Shown here in pieces: positions 26,731 through 37,280 of a stretch of 64,000 nt of DNA. Position 1 is the first letter of the stretch, and the number at the start of each line of letters is the position of its first letter. Source of the DNA: Vermamoeba vermiformis. Lineage: Eukaryota > Tubulinea > Echinamoebida. The notes beneath the pieces are model-generated. The model did not search any database. It was not told where the DNA came from and saw only the letters and a list, made by a program, of their open reading frames with translations. The stretch covers positions 372,001-436,000 of the forward strand of contig JBEWZL010000056.1 in the NCBI GenBank assembly GCA_045837725.1, read 5' to 3'. The translations under genes were made by a program, and so were the position numbers.

Positions 26731-27412
26731 ATGGCTTTTACTTCTTACGGGTAGGTAACAAATTTGAACGATTGGGTCCATGGAACTGACGCATCTTCGA
26801 AGTGGTGGTGCTGGCAAGGTAGAGATTCAGCTCATTGCTCAAACTGGTTGGGTGAACCGTAAGTAGAGTAGTATCATCATTTGAGACTTCAATTGCAAGC
26901 GGATCAAGACCCAAAAGGGATCACGCTTAGTGCCCTGGTTGAGAAAATATTTATCCGATATTACTTGTACTGATAATATTACTCCACTCATTATGTTGCA
27001 TTATTTTTGATTATTTACTCGTTTGTGCAGCGTTCCTTTGTTAATAATTAAATATTTACTAATCTGGATTTACCAGCCTTCGATAACAAATGGAGTCCTA
27101 GCGCCACTTATAAAGTCAATGTGCCCGAAAATGAGACTTGGGCTGACGTGTTGCGAAGACTCAAGGAAGTTGTTGGTAAGTAAATGTCGGAACTACATCC
27201 CAGCTCCGGAGAATTATTTGGAAAGACACGCAGCTTATGCTCTTTAATGAATAGGCGCTGCTATTGCACCTCGTGTTGATAAGGCTTGGGCTGTCAATGG
27301 TGACGGTGAAAAGCTGAATTACGATCCCACGAAGACCCTGCAAGAGCTCGGCATTTCCAACACCAAAAAACCGACCATTCGCTTCCCTAACACTATTGCT
27401 ATGGCCAAATAA
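26731..27412 (+). CDS. small conserved-looking protein with a possible beta-grasp (ubiquitin-like) fold (4 exons, 110 aa)
   Basis: Exons: 26731-26750, 26803-26858, 27077-27175, 27255-27412. A Gly-rich start (TSYGGGGAGKVEIQLIAQ) leads to strands and a helix (TWADVLRRLKEVVG) and a C-terminal part WAVNGDGEKLNYDPTKTLQELGI. The order strand-strand-helix-strand with 'NG..L..D.TLQELGI' resembles ubiquitin-fold proteins, where that last part packs against the helix. There is no C-terminal Gly-Gly, so it is not a conjugated modifier. I do not recognise the family. It is densely intron-broken for its size, which supports it being a real gene. Confidence 0.7.
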
Positions 27413-27474
27413 GAAGCTGTACTGATTGGCTCAGGATAATATCGACGCAAGTCATAATTGCATTAAACTATTAT

Positions 27475-28174
27475 TTATTTCTGCTCCTCGCTTAGATCTT
27501 TTTTCAAAATTGTAATATCTCGTCCCAAATATTGCTTTTGTTCCAAAATTTTGAATCCATAATGTTCATAGAGTTCCTACAAGCAAAAGTCAGTGGATGG
27601 ACTCATCTGTCAAAGTCACAGCCGGCACTTGCGACTTTATCTTCGGTCCATACATGAATATGAGGGTAATTCAGTTCTTTTGCTTTGCGAAATATAGCTC
27701 TAATTAGCATACCAACGATCCCCTTGCCGTGCAACTCCGGAATAATGCCAACCGCCGCGAGCCTGAAAAAACCAATGATGAGCCCATAATTACGTGGTAT
27801 TTTTAAAAATATTTACGACTATAATATCCTTTGTGACTGCTCCCGAACAATTTTAGTAGATCCACAATCAATAGAGATACTTACCAGGGAAAACGAGGGT
27901 CGGCAGGTATGTCGTAAACTTCTAAATTAGCAGTGCCGACTAATTTACCCTCTAACGTAGCTACAAAGTTGACTGGAGCTCGATCAGTATTTGATTGCCT
28001 TTCTAGATCCTTCTCTACGCCTTGAATATCGTATATTTGAAAGTCCACGTATGTATAATCGAAATATCCCCATAATAATGACGCCACTTCCGGAATAAGA
28101 TGCTTCTTGTTTGCCAAGTAGTCGATCTCGATCCTGGATCGAATATCGGTTGTTTCTCCTGCCTGATTACTCAT
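27475..28174 (-). CDS. GNAT family N-acetyltransferase (3 exons, 173 aa)
   Basis: Exons (minus): 28174-27885, 27762-27633, 27576-27475. The acetyl-CoA-binding loop reads PELHGKGIVGMLI, the Q/RxxGxG/A motif A of the GNAT fold, and the C-terminal ELYEHYGFK is the usual motif B helix. Substrate cannot be read from sequence; the N-terminal half (LWGYFDYTYVD) is not typical of Rim-type enzymes. The second intron is best explained by a GC donor GCAAGT at 27632; a weaker GT donor 3 nt upstream would also keep frame and removes one valine. The gene converges on the small beta-grasp gene with only 62 bp between stops. Confidence 0.82.
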
Positions 28175-28343
28175 TACAAAGTAATTCACTAGTATTTATG
28201 AGGTATTGTGGTCGAAAAGTAGGGCAGAACTAAATTAATGGAGTTTCCAGGGCTTTTTATATACGGAACTAGAAAAGACCGAACACGGAGGTTTCGAAGC
28301 TTCGAAATGTGTAGTGCGGAGTACATTCTTTTATTAATATTTG

Positions 28344-29069
28344 TTATTCAATGTACAAGTTGTTGGCTCGGTGCCATTGCTCAACATTTTGGTCGGGGAA
28401 CTGATCAAACAGCGCATACGTCTCCGAAGGCTCAACATCTACACAGTGTCAGTTCATACACTTCAGTTCGAACGCTTACCATCGACCCACGAGGCACGTG
28501 ATCCCCACATTAAGTGCGACTTCTTAGGAGGCTTCGGCAAAGGCGTGTCTGTTCATCGACTTAGATGCGTGACACGCTGTGATACTTGCCTTATTTACCT
28601 ATTGACGCGGCGAATGGATGGACATTGTTGGGGTATTGTGGTAACAAAAACCACAGATTTGACGCCTGTGACGAATGACACGTGTCAATTACTGAAAAGG
28701 CTGCTTCGGGAGACTTACGCATTCAGAGCAAAAGTGTCGTTTGGTCGGACTCAATTCACCATTCTCACGCTTGACTTGATAGACTTTAATGAACTCTGTG
28801 CCTTGCACTTTGAGGGTCGTGTTGTCTGCCATAATATTTACGGCAAATCCTCCGTTGCCGGCTGATAAAATGGTCAGTTTGTGCGCAAATACTGGTACTA
28901 AACTTTACCTGTCTTTCTGCAGATCGAGCAAAAACATCGATTGTACTAAGATAAAAACATGTTAATTATATTATTATGATTAGAAAGAGTTAGCACTTAC
29001 AGGGTAAGGCGTGTGACTGACAACTTCAAAAGTCACTTTTTTGCAATGACACGAACCTCTTAATAGCAT
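28344..29069 (-). CDS. GFA/CENP-V-type zinc-binding protein, copy A (6 exons, 159 aa)
   Basis: Exons (minus): 29069-29001, 28945-28909, 28861-28719, 28665-28599, 28548-28480, 28438-28344. It keeps the cysteine pattern of the glutathione-dependent formaldehyde-activating enzyme (GFA) superfamily: SCHC near the start, CFCSIC, and HFCSEC. These bind two zinc ions in characterised members. The GFA name is a family label; many members have unknown or other thiol-related substrates. A paralogue with identical intron positions lies at 32296-33095, and exon 1 is almost identical between them. The C-terminal segment (LFDQFPDQNVEQWHRANN) is conserved in both. An exact TGACACGTGTCA palindrome lies in its third intron. 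Confidence 0.85.
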
Positions 29070-29289
29070 TCTCGTTGTGCTAATGTATGATTTAATGTTT
29101 GTAAACACGTTGAAGAAAAAATCAGGTCGAGCGGCAGAAAATGTACCTCCGCGGCGCTTCTGCTTCTAAACGCCGCCGAGATACTGATTTTTCAATAATA
29201 ACCAAAAAGATCATTTAAGAATTAAAGCCAGTGTTAATCTAACGTGACAAGGTCCGCAACGTCTGTCTATGTGCATAATTTATATGAAT

Positions 29290-30150
29290 TTACAAAGCCA
29301 AATTAGATCCATCCGCGAACTGAAAATATAACTCATCCCAATTATAATCCAACGGTTTCTCTAATATCCCATAATAATCCCACGCCAGTTCTATGTTCTG
29401 TGCCGCAATTACATGCGAGAAATCTCGTCGGTCCTGGAATAACTGCTCGCTGTACATTAATATCTGCAACACGTCTCCAAAGTACCAGTGTTTATCGAGC
29501 ACACGAAGTTTCCTTTGGTCCATATACTCCATATAATACGCGAATCTGCCGTACCAAGGGCTGTGCGGATCCACCACGAGGTAAAAGTGCGCCATGTCAT
29601 CGAAATAATAGCCGAGCGTGGCAAAGCACAGCAGTCCTTCATTTGAATAGCCGTACCTCCTGCCCGTGCTCGGTGTGGTGACAGCACTATTGCCATATAA
29701 GGTTAAACCAGTGTTGTTGAACGAAGTCATTTCGCACAGGGTGAAAAAGTGCGCGTAGTCTGGCGGCACCAAGACATTGGCATTATCGGCGGCATTGAGC
29801 AGCGGAATAATTCGGTTAGGGTCTCCGTGGTGTTCGGTGATGGAATTCGATATCCTTTGCAGAAATTTAACGGCTTGGTGGTATGTGTTCAGATGTCGCT
29901 CAAGAACTTCGCATTGAAATAAAAATTTGAACGGCTGTTTGAATAATAGCTCCCTAGTCTTATCTCTCTTTAAATATAATTCTATTATTGGAAATTTCTT
30001 GCTGAATAAGCTGAGCCTGTGGTTGATAATAAAACTCGGATTCGTTGTTATTCTTTTGTGCAGGGTTTTGCATGTCATTGCCCACGTAGTTAATAGTGAT
30101 TTGATGCTTATATGGTTTTGCAGTAAATACAACACAGAGTCACGATCCAT
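29290..30150 (-). CDS. F-box-like protein with a possible SUKH-like domain (single exon, 286 aa)
   Basis: Intronless, unlike almost every neighbour. The start MDRDSVLYLLQNHISIKSLL followed by WAMTCKTLHKRI resembles a divergent F-box. Residues ~95-280 contain PPDYAHFFTLCEMTSFNNTG, LYG, then YLVVDPHSPWYGRFAYY and an acidic C-terminus; this ordering resembles SMI1/KNR4 (SUKH) domains. Both assignments are weak. If right, it would be a substrate adaptor of an SCF ubiquitin ligase. It is divergently arranged with the intronless F-box/ankyrin gene, and the two may share an origin. Confidence 0.7.
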   Translation of the reverse strand: MDRDSVLYLLQNHISIKSLLTTWAMTCKTLHKRITTNPSFIINHRLSLFSKKFPIIELYLKRDKTRELLFKQPFKFLFQCEVLERHLNTYHQAVKFLQRISNSITEHHGDPNRIIPLLNAADNANVLVPPDYAHFFTLCEMTSFNNTGLTLYGNSAVTTPSTGRRYGYSNEGLLCFATLGYYFDDMAHFYLVVDPHSPWYGRFAYYMEYMDQRKLRVLDKHWYFGDVLQILMYSEQLFQDRRDFSHVIAAQNIELAWDYYGILEKPLDYNWDELYFQFADGSNLAL

Positions 30151-30626
30151 ACTTATTAAATCCGCCTGACCGTTAAACGATTAATAAAATTAATAGTGGT
30201 TTCGTTTAAATATTGTCCACTATTAAAATAATTTTTAACAATAATTATTAAGCAAATTGCATTATTTGCAAAGATACAGTGTTAATTGCGGATCTTACGC
30301 GTGAAATTGCGCTTGTAGCTCTGACCTTAATACATTAAATACTAGCGGGCAATGCAATGTTGTTGTTTACTGTTCTAGCTGGAAAAAATCTCCTTATCCT
30401 TCATATTCTCACGCAATTAAGTACTCTTATCTCTGTAACAAAAACAAAACAACACAAAAGGTTCTGCAATGCATTGATAGCCGTATTGATTTGTCTTAGT
30501 GTATGAATAGTAGGTTGGACGTCCAAAAGATTTGAAATTAAAAAATAATTGGCGCAGTTGACACGACAATTGATTTAAAACTATTACTAAAATACATCAC
30601 ATAGGTCTATAAAATCCAGCAAATAA
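30151..30626. promoter_or_regulatory. divergent intergenic region between two F-box genes
   Basis: 476 bp, strongly AT-rich, with promoters of both intronless genes. A possible TATA-like TCTATAAAATC is at 30605-30615, about 12 bp before the plus-strand ATG, probably too close for a true TATA box. Nothing else seen. Confidence 0.4.
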
Positions 30627-32162
30627 ATGGAGAATTTACCGCAAGAAATCCTGCGTGAAGTCGGCTTATTGCTCGATATTCACAACATTATCAATCTCAG
30701 TCACACCAGCAAGGCATTCAACGAGAACAAGTTGTGGACATTGTTGCTTCGAGAACAAGCGATCAAATTGCAACCACTGCTTGGCTCAGTGCAGCCTGGT
30801 CGATTGAACTGGAGAACACTGGCCTTGCACGCTCACCACACAGCAAATTATGTGTCGAGGAAGTTTGAGATGGGCCCACTGCAATTAGAACGGCTCTTGA
30901 GTGTACTGAGAGCGACACGGAGGCTGTTGGACCAGCAAAAGGCGAGAGAGACCATTCGCGGCCTGTTAAATAATGTTCCCGATATGGTAGTCACTTCTGG
31001 CTACAACGAAGGGAAGTGTTTGACGTACCGCGCACCAGTGCTGTATTGGATCTGCCACTGTCAGCCCGCACAACAAGAAGACAAGAAATTCATAGCAGAG
31101 ATAGCACTCGACGAGGTCTTGAAGAACACCGCTGCTGTTAATGTGCCATCACTTGCCACGCCTTGGCAAGGTGATTCAATTGACTGGCCAATCAACGCTG
31201 CCATCATGCGCCTGTGGACAGAAGGGGTCAAACGACTGCTGCAAGTTGAGAACATTGCGTTGGACGTGGTGTCAACAATGTCAACGGATTATCAGCGCGT
31301 TCGCGTCTCACCCTTGCAGTGCACCGTTCTCGCGGTGACAAATAGGAAGTTTCTTAAAGAGTCACAGAACCTCTCCCTCTATGATATACAAGCAGAGCAC
31401 GAGCACAGATTCGTGTCACAAGGAGTATACAAGACCATCAAACTAGCGGACAAAGTGATCCCAGCGCGAGAGCGAGGACTCGAAATACTCAAGCTGCTTT
31501 TGACACGTGTCAATCCAAATCAACCGAACGGAGCTATTACGAGCGTTGGAGAGGATAATTTGCTGGCCAAAGCCGAAAATATTGAAGAGCGTGGCTTTAC
31601 AGCACTGCACATGGCGTGTTATTATCAAGTGTTTGGCACGTGGGTCGATGGCACCAAAGCACTCATTGACGCTGGGGCCAATGTTAACGCAGAGTCAGCG
31701 GGATTGCATTTAACACCACTGCACATGTTGTTCGCGAATATTCAATACCTCAGCACGCGCTTTCGACACGAGTATTGGAGTGAAGAACTTGAAGTGTCAC
31801 AACTGCGACGAGTGGTGGAGCTGTTCCTCGCGCACGGTGCAGATCTGTCGCTGAGCACAACCGACGGCATGAATGTGCTACACTACGCACTCGTGGCACA
31901 CAAGCACCTGCCCTTCGACGAGTCCATCATCAGTCTGCTGCAACAACATTGTCCTCGTGCAGCAGCAGTGCCACTGCCCTGTTCAGTGTGCGTGCGGTGC
32001 AAGAAGCGCTACGACGTCAGTGCCAACAACAGCACCGCGTGTGCCATTCATACTGAAGCGTACGACGAGTGTAGTCCGTACACCACTGAGGGCTCTGACA
32101 CCTATCCTTGTTGTGGTGGCAAGGAGGACTCTCGTGGTTGTAGTTTGGCCTATCATCTGTAA
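30627..32162 (+). CDS. F-box and ankyrin-repeat protein with a C-terminal Cys/His cluster (single exon, 511 aa)
   Basis: The N-terminus MENLPQEILREVGLLLDIHN followed by LSHTSKAFNENKLWTLLLRE is an F-box (binds Skp1). Ankyrin repeats are seen from about residue 325 (ERGFTALHMACYYQVFGT; AGANVNAESAGLHLTPLHML; HGADLSLSTTDGMNVLHYAL). The last 65 residues form a likely zinc site: CSVCVRCKKRYD, CAIH, YPCCGG, GCSLAYH. An SCF substrate receptor role follows from the F-box plus repeat layout, with unknown substrate. One exact TGACACGTGTCA lies inside the coding sequence at 31501-31512. No introns, in contrast to neighbours. Confidence 0.88.
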   Translation: MENLPQEILREVGLLLDIHNIINLSHTSKAFNENKLWTLLLREQAIKLQPLLGSVQPGRLNWRTLALHAHHTANYVSRKFEMGPLQLERLLSVLRATRRLLDQQKARETIRGLLNNVPDMVVTSGYNEGKCLTYRAPVLYWICHCQPAQQEDKKFIAEIALDEVLKNTAAVNVPSLATPWQGDSIDWPINAAIMRLWTEGVKRLLQVENIALDVVSTMSTDYQRVRVSPLQCTVLAVTNRKFLKESQNLSLYDIQAEHEHRFVSQGVYKTIKLADKVIPARERGLEILKLLLTRVNPNQPNGAITSVGEDNLLAKAENIEERGFTALHMACYYQVFGTWVDGTKALIDAGANVNAESAGLHLTPLHMLFANIQYLSTRFRHEYWSEELEVSQLRRVVELFLAHGADLSLSTTDGMNVLHYALVAHKHLPFDESIISLLQQHCPRAAAVPLPCSVCVRCKKRYDVSANNSTACAIHTEAYDECSPYTTEGSDTYPCCGGKEDSRGCSLAYHL

Positions 32163-32295
32163 TATACTGCCATTAAACACATTAGCGGCTTGGTTTCACA
32201 GCTTGAGCTCTGCTACTTTAAATCGTGCTGGATCTGCAGTCCCGTTAAATATGCACTACTTGTCATTATAATACGGTGCCATGAGTTTAATAGCA

Positions 32296-33095
32296 TTAAT
32301 CTATGTACAAACCATTGGCTTTGTGCCACTGTTCAATGCCTTGAGTCGGGTACTTGTCAAACATTTCATCTGTGTCGGATGGCTTCACATCTGGGAATCG
32401 TGAGTACAAATCTGATAAATAAATATGACTATTACCGTCGACCCATGAAGCGCGCGATCCCCACATCAGATGCGTTTTCTTTGGAGGTTTGGGTAAAGGC
32501 GTATCTGGAAGATTGATCAAATTCTCGTCTATCTCTAGATAAGCTTGAGTGTTGCATACCTATAGCACCAGCGAATGGATAAACATATTCAGCGTATTCA
32601 TGGCAGTGAATCCAAAGGTTAGAAGCCTATTCAAAGGTCGATCAGGTCCCTAATTCAGTTGCTAATCGTGGCTTACGCATTCAGAGCAGAAATGTCGCTT
32701 GTGAGGACTCAATTCACCATTGTCGCGCTTGACTTGATAGACCTTAATGAACTCTGCGCCCGTGTACTTTAGTGTCGAGAAATCACCCATAATATTGATA
32801 GCACAGCCTCCGTGACCGGCTAATATAGTATAATTAATTATTAATATATTAATTAGAACGATAACAATTGTATTTTACCTGTTTTGCGGCAAATTGAGCA
32901 ATAGCAAAGATTGAACTGCATTAAAAAAATTACTACAGCACTCAGAATGACGTAGAATAGGACAATACAATGCAATATGCGCGGAGATAATAAAGGATTA
33001 TTTTTAAGATATTTTTTGGTACTTACAGGGTAAGGCGTGTGACTGACAACTTCAAAAGTCACTTTTTGGCAATGACATGAACCTCTTAATAGCAT
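32296..33095 (-). CDS. GFA/CENP-V-type zinc-binding protein, copy B (6 exons, 159 aa)
   Basis: Exons (minus): 33095-33027, 32915-32879, 32819-32677, 32626-32560, 32504-32436, 32390-32296. Each exon matches copy A in length and phase exactly (69, 37, 143, 67, 69 and 95 nt). Zinc ligands are kept: SCHC, CYCSIC, HFCSEC. The last intron (32435-32391) is 45 nt, a multiple of three and stop-free, so retention would add 15 residues without breaking the frame; copy A shows it is a true intron. Family role as for copy A. Likely arose by duplication spanning or jumping the two F-box genes. Confidence 0.85.
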
Positions 33096-33301
33096 TTTAG
33101 TCAATGCTAGAAGGTCCTAGTATTGTAATGTCTGTTGCAGCGTAGTAATCTAATGAAAAAGTCCATTGAAAAAATTAACGCAAAGTATCCTCGCGACCGA
33201 AAGAGAACCGTAGGCTAGCTTGCCAAACAATAAATAATATTTAGCTATTAATAGCCAAATATATGTTGTATTTCGCAGCTTTTTACAGTTAGAATCGACT
33301 T

Positions 33302-35445
33302 CTATTCTTGCGGCAAGGCTATGAACAAATCGATAACGACCATAATAGTTGAAATTACACCCATTGACAGACCAATGAGACCTAAGAGCCACACTGGAAT
33401 ATGAGACTTGTCAAAGAGTGGTTTTCGAGCTTCAGACCGCGAGAGAATCAAATAGAACATGGCTGGGAACAAGTACGAAGTGCACGTGGTGGATGTGGCA
33501 CCAGTGAGGGCTAAAATACCCACAATGTTCGGAAATATCATGCCGACCACCATAGGCACGAATACAGTCACTAGTGTGATGATAATGCTCTCCCAGCGTC
33601 GTACCTCGTGATACACTGTCGCTGGATCTCGATGCTTCTTGATCAAAATCAACAACATTTGCGATGAATGGCGCAATGGGTGTGAAGCGGTAGGATAGGT
33701 GCATATAGTAGAGACTAGGAGCAGTATTCTGATGACGTTGATGAAGGCTTGGTCATTCGGGTAATTGTTTAGCACGTTGCCCAAAGTCTTCGCGCCAAAT
33801 GTAATGTAACCAATCTCTCCGAGGGCCAAAAATGTTGTGAACACCATGCCAATACAGCCAATAATACCCTAATATATAATATTAAAACATAGTCCTTTTA
33901 TCATTGATGGACCTCGTACCCAGTTAATTTTAGTTTTCACTTCGGTCTTCATTTCGTTGTAAGCTATTAACAAATGTTAGAATTTACTCTTATCTACGTG
34001 TAAATAAATTTATCTTTGTAACGGCGATAAAATTACACGACAATTACCTGGCAATAAATTGGTATGGCCTGCAAAACCAAACGCGAGCACGGGCATGACG
34101 AGAAATATGCCCTTATTGATGCTAATGGCTTGCAATTGGTCGAATGAGACTCCGCCATTCACGAGCAAATACGCAATGCACATTGCTGCGAGGACCAAGT
34201 TTGACACCATGGACAACATGCTGATCCACCTCAGATCTGCGAATCGCTTCACGAAACACCTATATGACACGACTATATGAGTACTCGATATATATTAATT
34301 AATATTAATTTCATTACGTACAATGGCAGCACGATGACCGTGGTCATGATGGACACATTCAGCCACCGATTGTCAATAGCTGTGTTCTCAAATTGCAGCC
34401 AATCGACCAGGGATTTAATGAGATCGCCGGCAATGACTAAAAAGCCCGTCGCACTAAATAAGGAAAGGTTATGTAACATGATTGCGGGTGCATAAAGTTG
34501 GGGTCTGACGTACGCTCCAAAATTCAAAAATATCGTGCCGATTGAGACTGTAACATATCCTGCTGTGCCTAGCGCGGAATATCCAATGTCTTCGTATTGA
34601 ATATGCGACTCAGTCTTTCCTAGAAACATAAAAGTCAGATCCACTGCACCACGATCCGATCGGAGGCCAAAAGAGCCTGTAACTAAACATACTATAATAT
34701 TTTTCCATTTCTTCATTTGAGTCATCTTCTTCCTCAGCTTGCTCTCCGTCTTCTAATTCAAGGACAGATGTGCTGTCACTTTGATTATCACCAACTACGG
34801 CGACGTTCATATCACCGCTATCTGTATTATAACTATCTGTTGTTGATATTTTGGCCTTTCTTTTCGGTTTTGGTGATGGTCCACGTTTGACATTACGAAC
34901 AAACTCGGATGTGATCCCATCCACTTCACCTCGTTCTTCTAGAAATAATAATCGTCTGCTTTTAATAGCCAAAGGCACACACGATATTAATATCCACATT
35001 GAGTACGCTGATATTGCGGCAAATAAAAGTAACAATACAGCTCCAAACTGGAAAAATCGAAAATTAGATCCACACCATTAGTTTAATTTTAAAATTCAAT
35101 AAAAAAATCCGCATAGTAATTGCACAGTATTATCTAATGCTGTTACCATTCCGATTAATTTACCCCGGCAGTTAATTATAAATTATTCCTAAACTTACCA
35201 CATAGCCTGTTACATTAAATACAAAAGGCAGAGACAATAATCCTTTCATGATTGATTAATAATTGATATTGGGATCGATAATCAATGCAGATCTTACCGC
35301 CACCCAACGTGCTGATCGCCAAGTTCACTGAAAAGCCAAGCAGATCAACCTGCTGCTTTGGTCGCAGCATATGCCGACTGGTACCTTTATCGATGTCCAA
35401 ATCGGACTCATCTAAGGTTATAGGCTCCTCGTGTGGTCCATCCAT
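33302..35445 (-). CDS. SLC38-like amino acid transporter, AAAP superfamily (8 exons, 535 aa)
   Basis: Exons (minus): 35445-35298, 35242-35199, 35047-34693, 34619-34514, 34453-34322, 34259-34048, 33963-33920, 33868-33302. The start of TM1 carries the AAAP signature (GFSVNLAISTLGGGLLSLPF), followed by about ten more membrane segments, including FGFAGHTNLLPAYNEMK and the C-terminal LTGATSTTCTSYLFP. Members move neutral or cationic amino acids, often with Na+ or H+, at the plasma or vacuolar membrane. A long hydrophilic Ser/Asp/Glu-rich loop (about residues 100-175, after TM2) is unusual and looks like a regulatory insert. Intron 34513-34454 is 60 nt and stop-free; splicing it out restores the NFGAATGFLVIAGDL membrane helix. 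Confidence 0.87.
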
Positions 35446-35623
35446 TCCACTTTTAATTAAGATAAAATAGGAGATCGAACGGTCTACGAAAGAGGAACAA
35501 CAGTTGTTACTTATAGAGCCCTTAAAAGTTAAGAACGAGTACTACTATCAATAGAAGTTTATTTCGGAAATATACTGTTATTCCATTATGAGTGCTGACA
35601 GTTTAGCGGACTGATTGCCGTTA

Positions 35624-36544
35624 TTAAGGCAACAATACCATGCCACCACCTGCAGAGATGTTTTGACCGACAATCCAGCCAGCTTTGATTGGATCCACTA
35701 ACCACGCTACAACACGCGCAACATCTTCGACAGTACCTGATTCAAACATTATTAATAGGCTTGTCTTGCTAGCAGTAATAGCGAGTCATACTTACCAAGG
35801 CGTTTGAATACAGAGGCTTCGATGCCGAATTTGAGGAATTCAGGTCCACCAGCAGCGCTCATATCGGTGTCAGTGAATCCAGGCGAGACCGTGTTAATTC
35901 TGATGCCTTTAGTGGCCAGATCACGTGCTAGAGTGACCGTGAAGCCTTCAAGAGCTAATTTGCTCGGAATGTATACTGGTGCTCCAACTATGGCCTTAGT
36001 ACCACTAGTACTGATGTTGATGATGGATCCACCCGATGGAATGTGCGGGACGACGGCTTGGATAAGAAATAGAACGGCCTAATATAATGCATATCAATAT
36101 AATTGTCCGCCGAAGGTTTGAGAAGCGGAGAAATAGGTACCTTAGTGTTGGTATTGAAGACACGATCAAACTCGGCTTCAGTAATTTGACCGAGAGGCGT
36201 CATGCCAAACACTCCAGCATTGTTGACTAAAATATCGATTTTTCCATATTCAGCGATGACTTTGTTAACGAGATCTTGGTGGCCCTTCAGATCTGTTACA
36301 TCGCTTCGGATAGCGAGTGCGCGAACGCCAAGAGCCTTGATTTTATCGACAGTCTGATAATATATGTTAGGTCGTAATAAAAACTTTCTGGTGCGCAATC
36401 TCTACGTGCTTTTTGAGCGGCATCCGCGTTGCTAACGTAAGTGATCGCAATATCTGCTCCTTCCTTAGCGAGTTCGACGGCAATGCCTGCACCAATACCT
36501 CTTGAAGCACCAGTGATTAAAGCGATTTTACCCTTCAAAGACAT
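35624..36544 (-). CDS. short-chain dehydrogenase/reductase (4 exons, 247 aa)
   Basis: Exons (minus): 36544-36410, 36353-36141, 36078-35796, 35736-35624. Classical SDR motifs are all present: cofactor loop TGASRGIG, DVTD, NNAG, the catalytic Ser in NISTSGTK and the YIPSK (YxxxK) pair, then NTVSPGFTDTDM. Length is the normal ~250. The closest style is bacterial FabG/glucose-dehydrogenase-like reductases, and it may be a horizontally acquired family. The residue after GxxxGIG region does not settle NAD versus NADP. The first intron requires a GC donor (GCACGT at 36409): the only GT nearby, one codon downstream, breaks the frame. Confidence 0.9.
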
Positions 36545-37280
36545 GTTGACGAAGCGGATTTGAGTTCGAGCGAATGTTTGACTGAATACAACTTGTGTTA
36601 ATCGATCTATTTGTGTTGAATAGGAATGCTACATTGCTCGTCTTATATAGTTGTTGTGGATTTTCAATGTTTGCATTGTAAACTGTCTGGAAGCTTTTAG
36701 AAACTTACCTTCTCAAATCTTCAGTCCATATTTGGAAATACTCGCCGCGATGCTAGCATGTGCTACAATGTTTGAGAAACTTTCCAGACGTGACGATTTC
36801 TTCCAGATGCTCTTTCACACGGAAGTGAAGAGGAGTACCACAAATCACATCCGATGACAAAAGAGCGATGTTGATCCGGATGCGCAAATTGTAATGAAGC
36901 TGTAACATGACACTGCTAGGGTGTGTAAGTAAACCATGTCCTTGCGAGCATCTTAGCACAAATAGTCGCTACGCTGCCCCATCCGCCTCTACGCGTCACT
37001 GCACCAGCGGACCTGCCTTCACATTTCTCCATTCTAATCTTACATAAGATTGGAGTTAGTACACGATGTTTATCGATGCAATGTGAGTTAAATGGAATCG
37101 AATGTCAAATTGAATGAAATGTCACGTCCAAAAATGGAATGGACCACGAGGGGACGCTATTTGGAACCTGTGTGTAGGCCGATTTCGCAACGCTCAAAAA
37201 TACTCTTTTTTAAACTGTACCTTCACAAAGAGCCACCTTGCTAGCGGATCTGCCCCGTGGAGATCAGCCATTCAAATCCA
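36545..37280. promoter_or_regulatory. divergent intergenic region (736 bp) upstream of SDR and receptor genes
   Basis: One of the larger gaps. It contains a near-palindrome AATCTTACATAAGATT (37036-37051, 7-bp arms). Short frames on both strands show no family resemblance. It probably holds both promoters. Confidence 0.4.
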
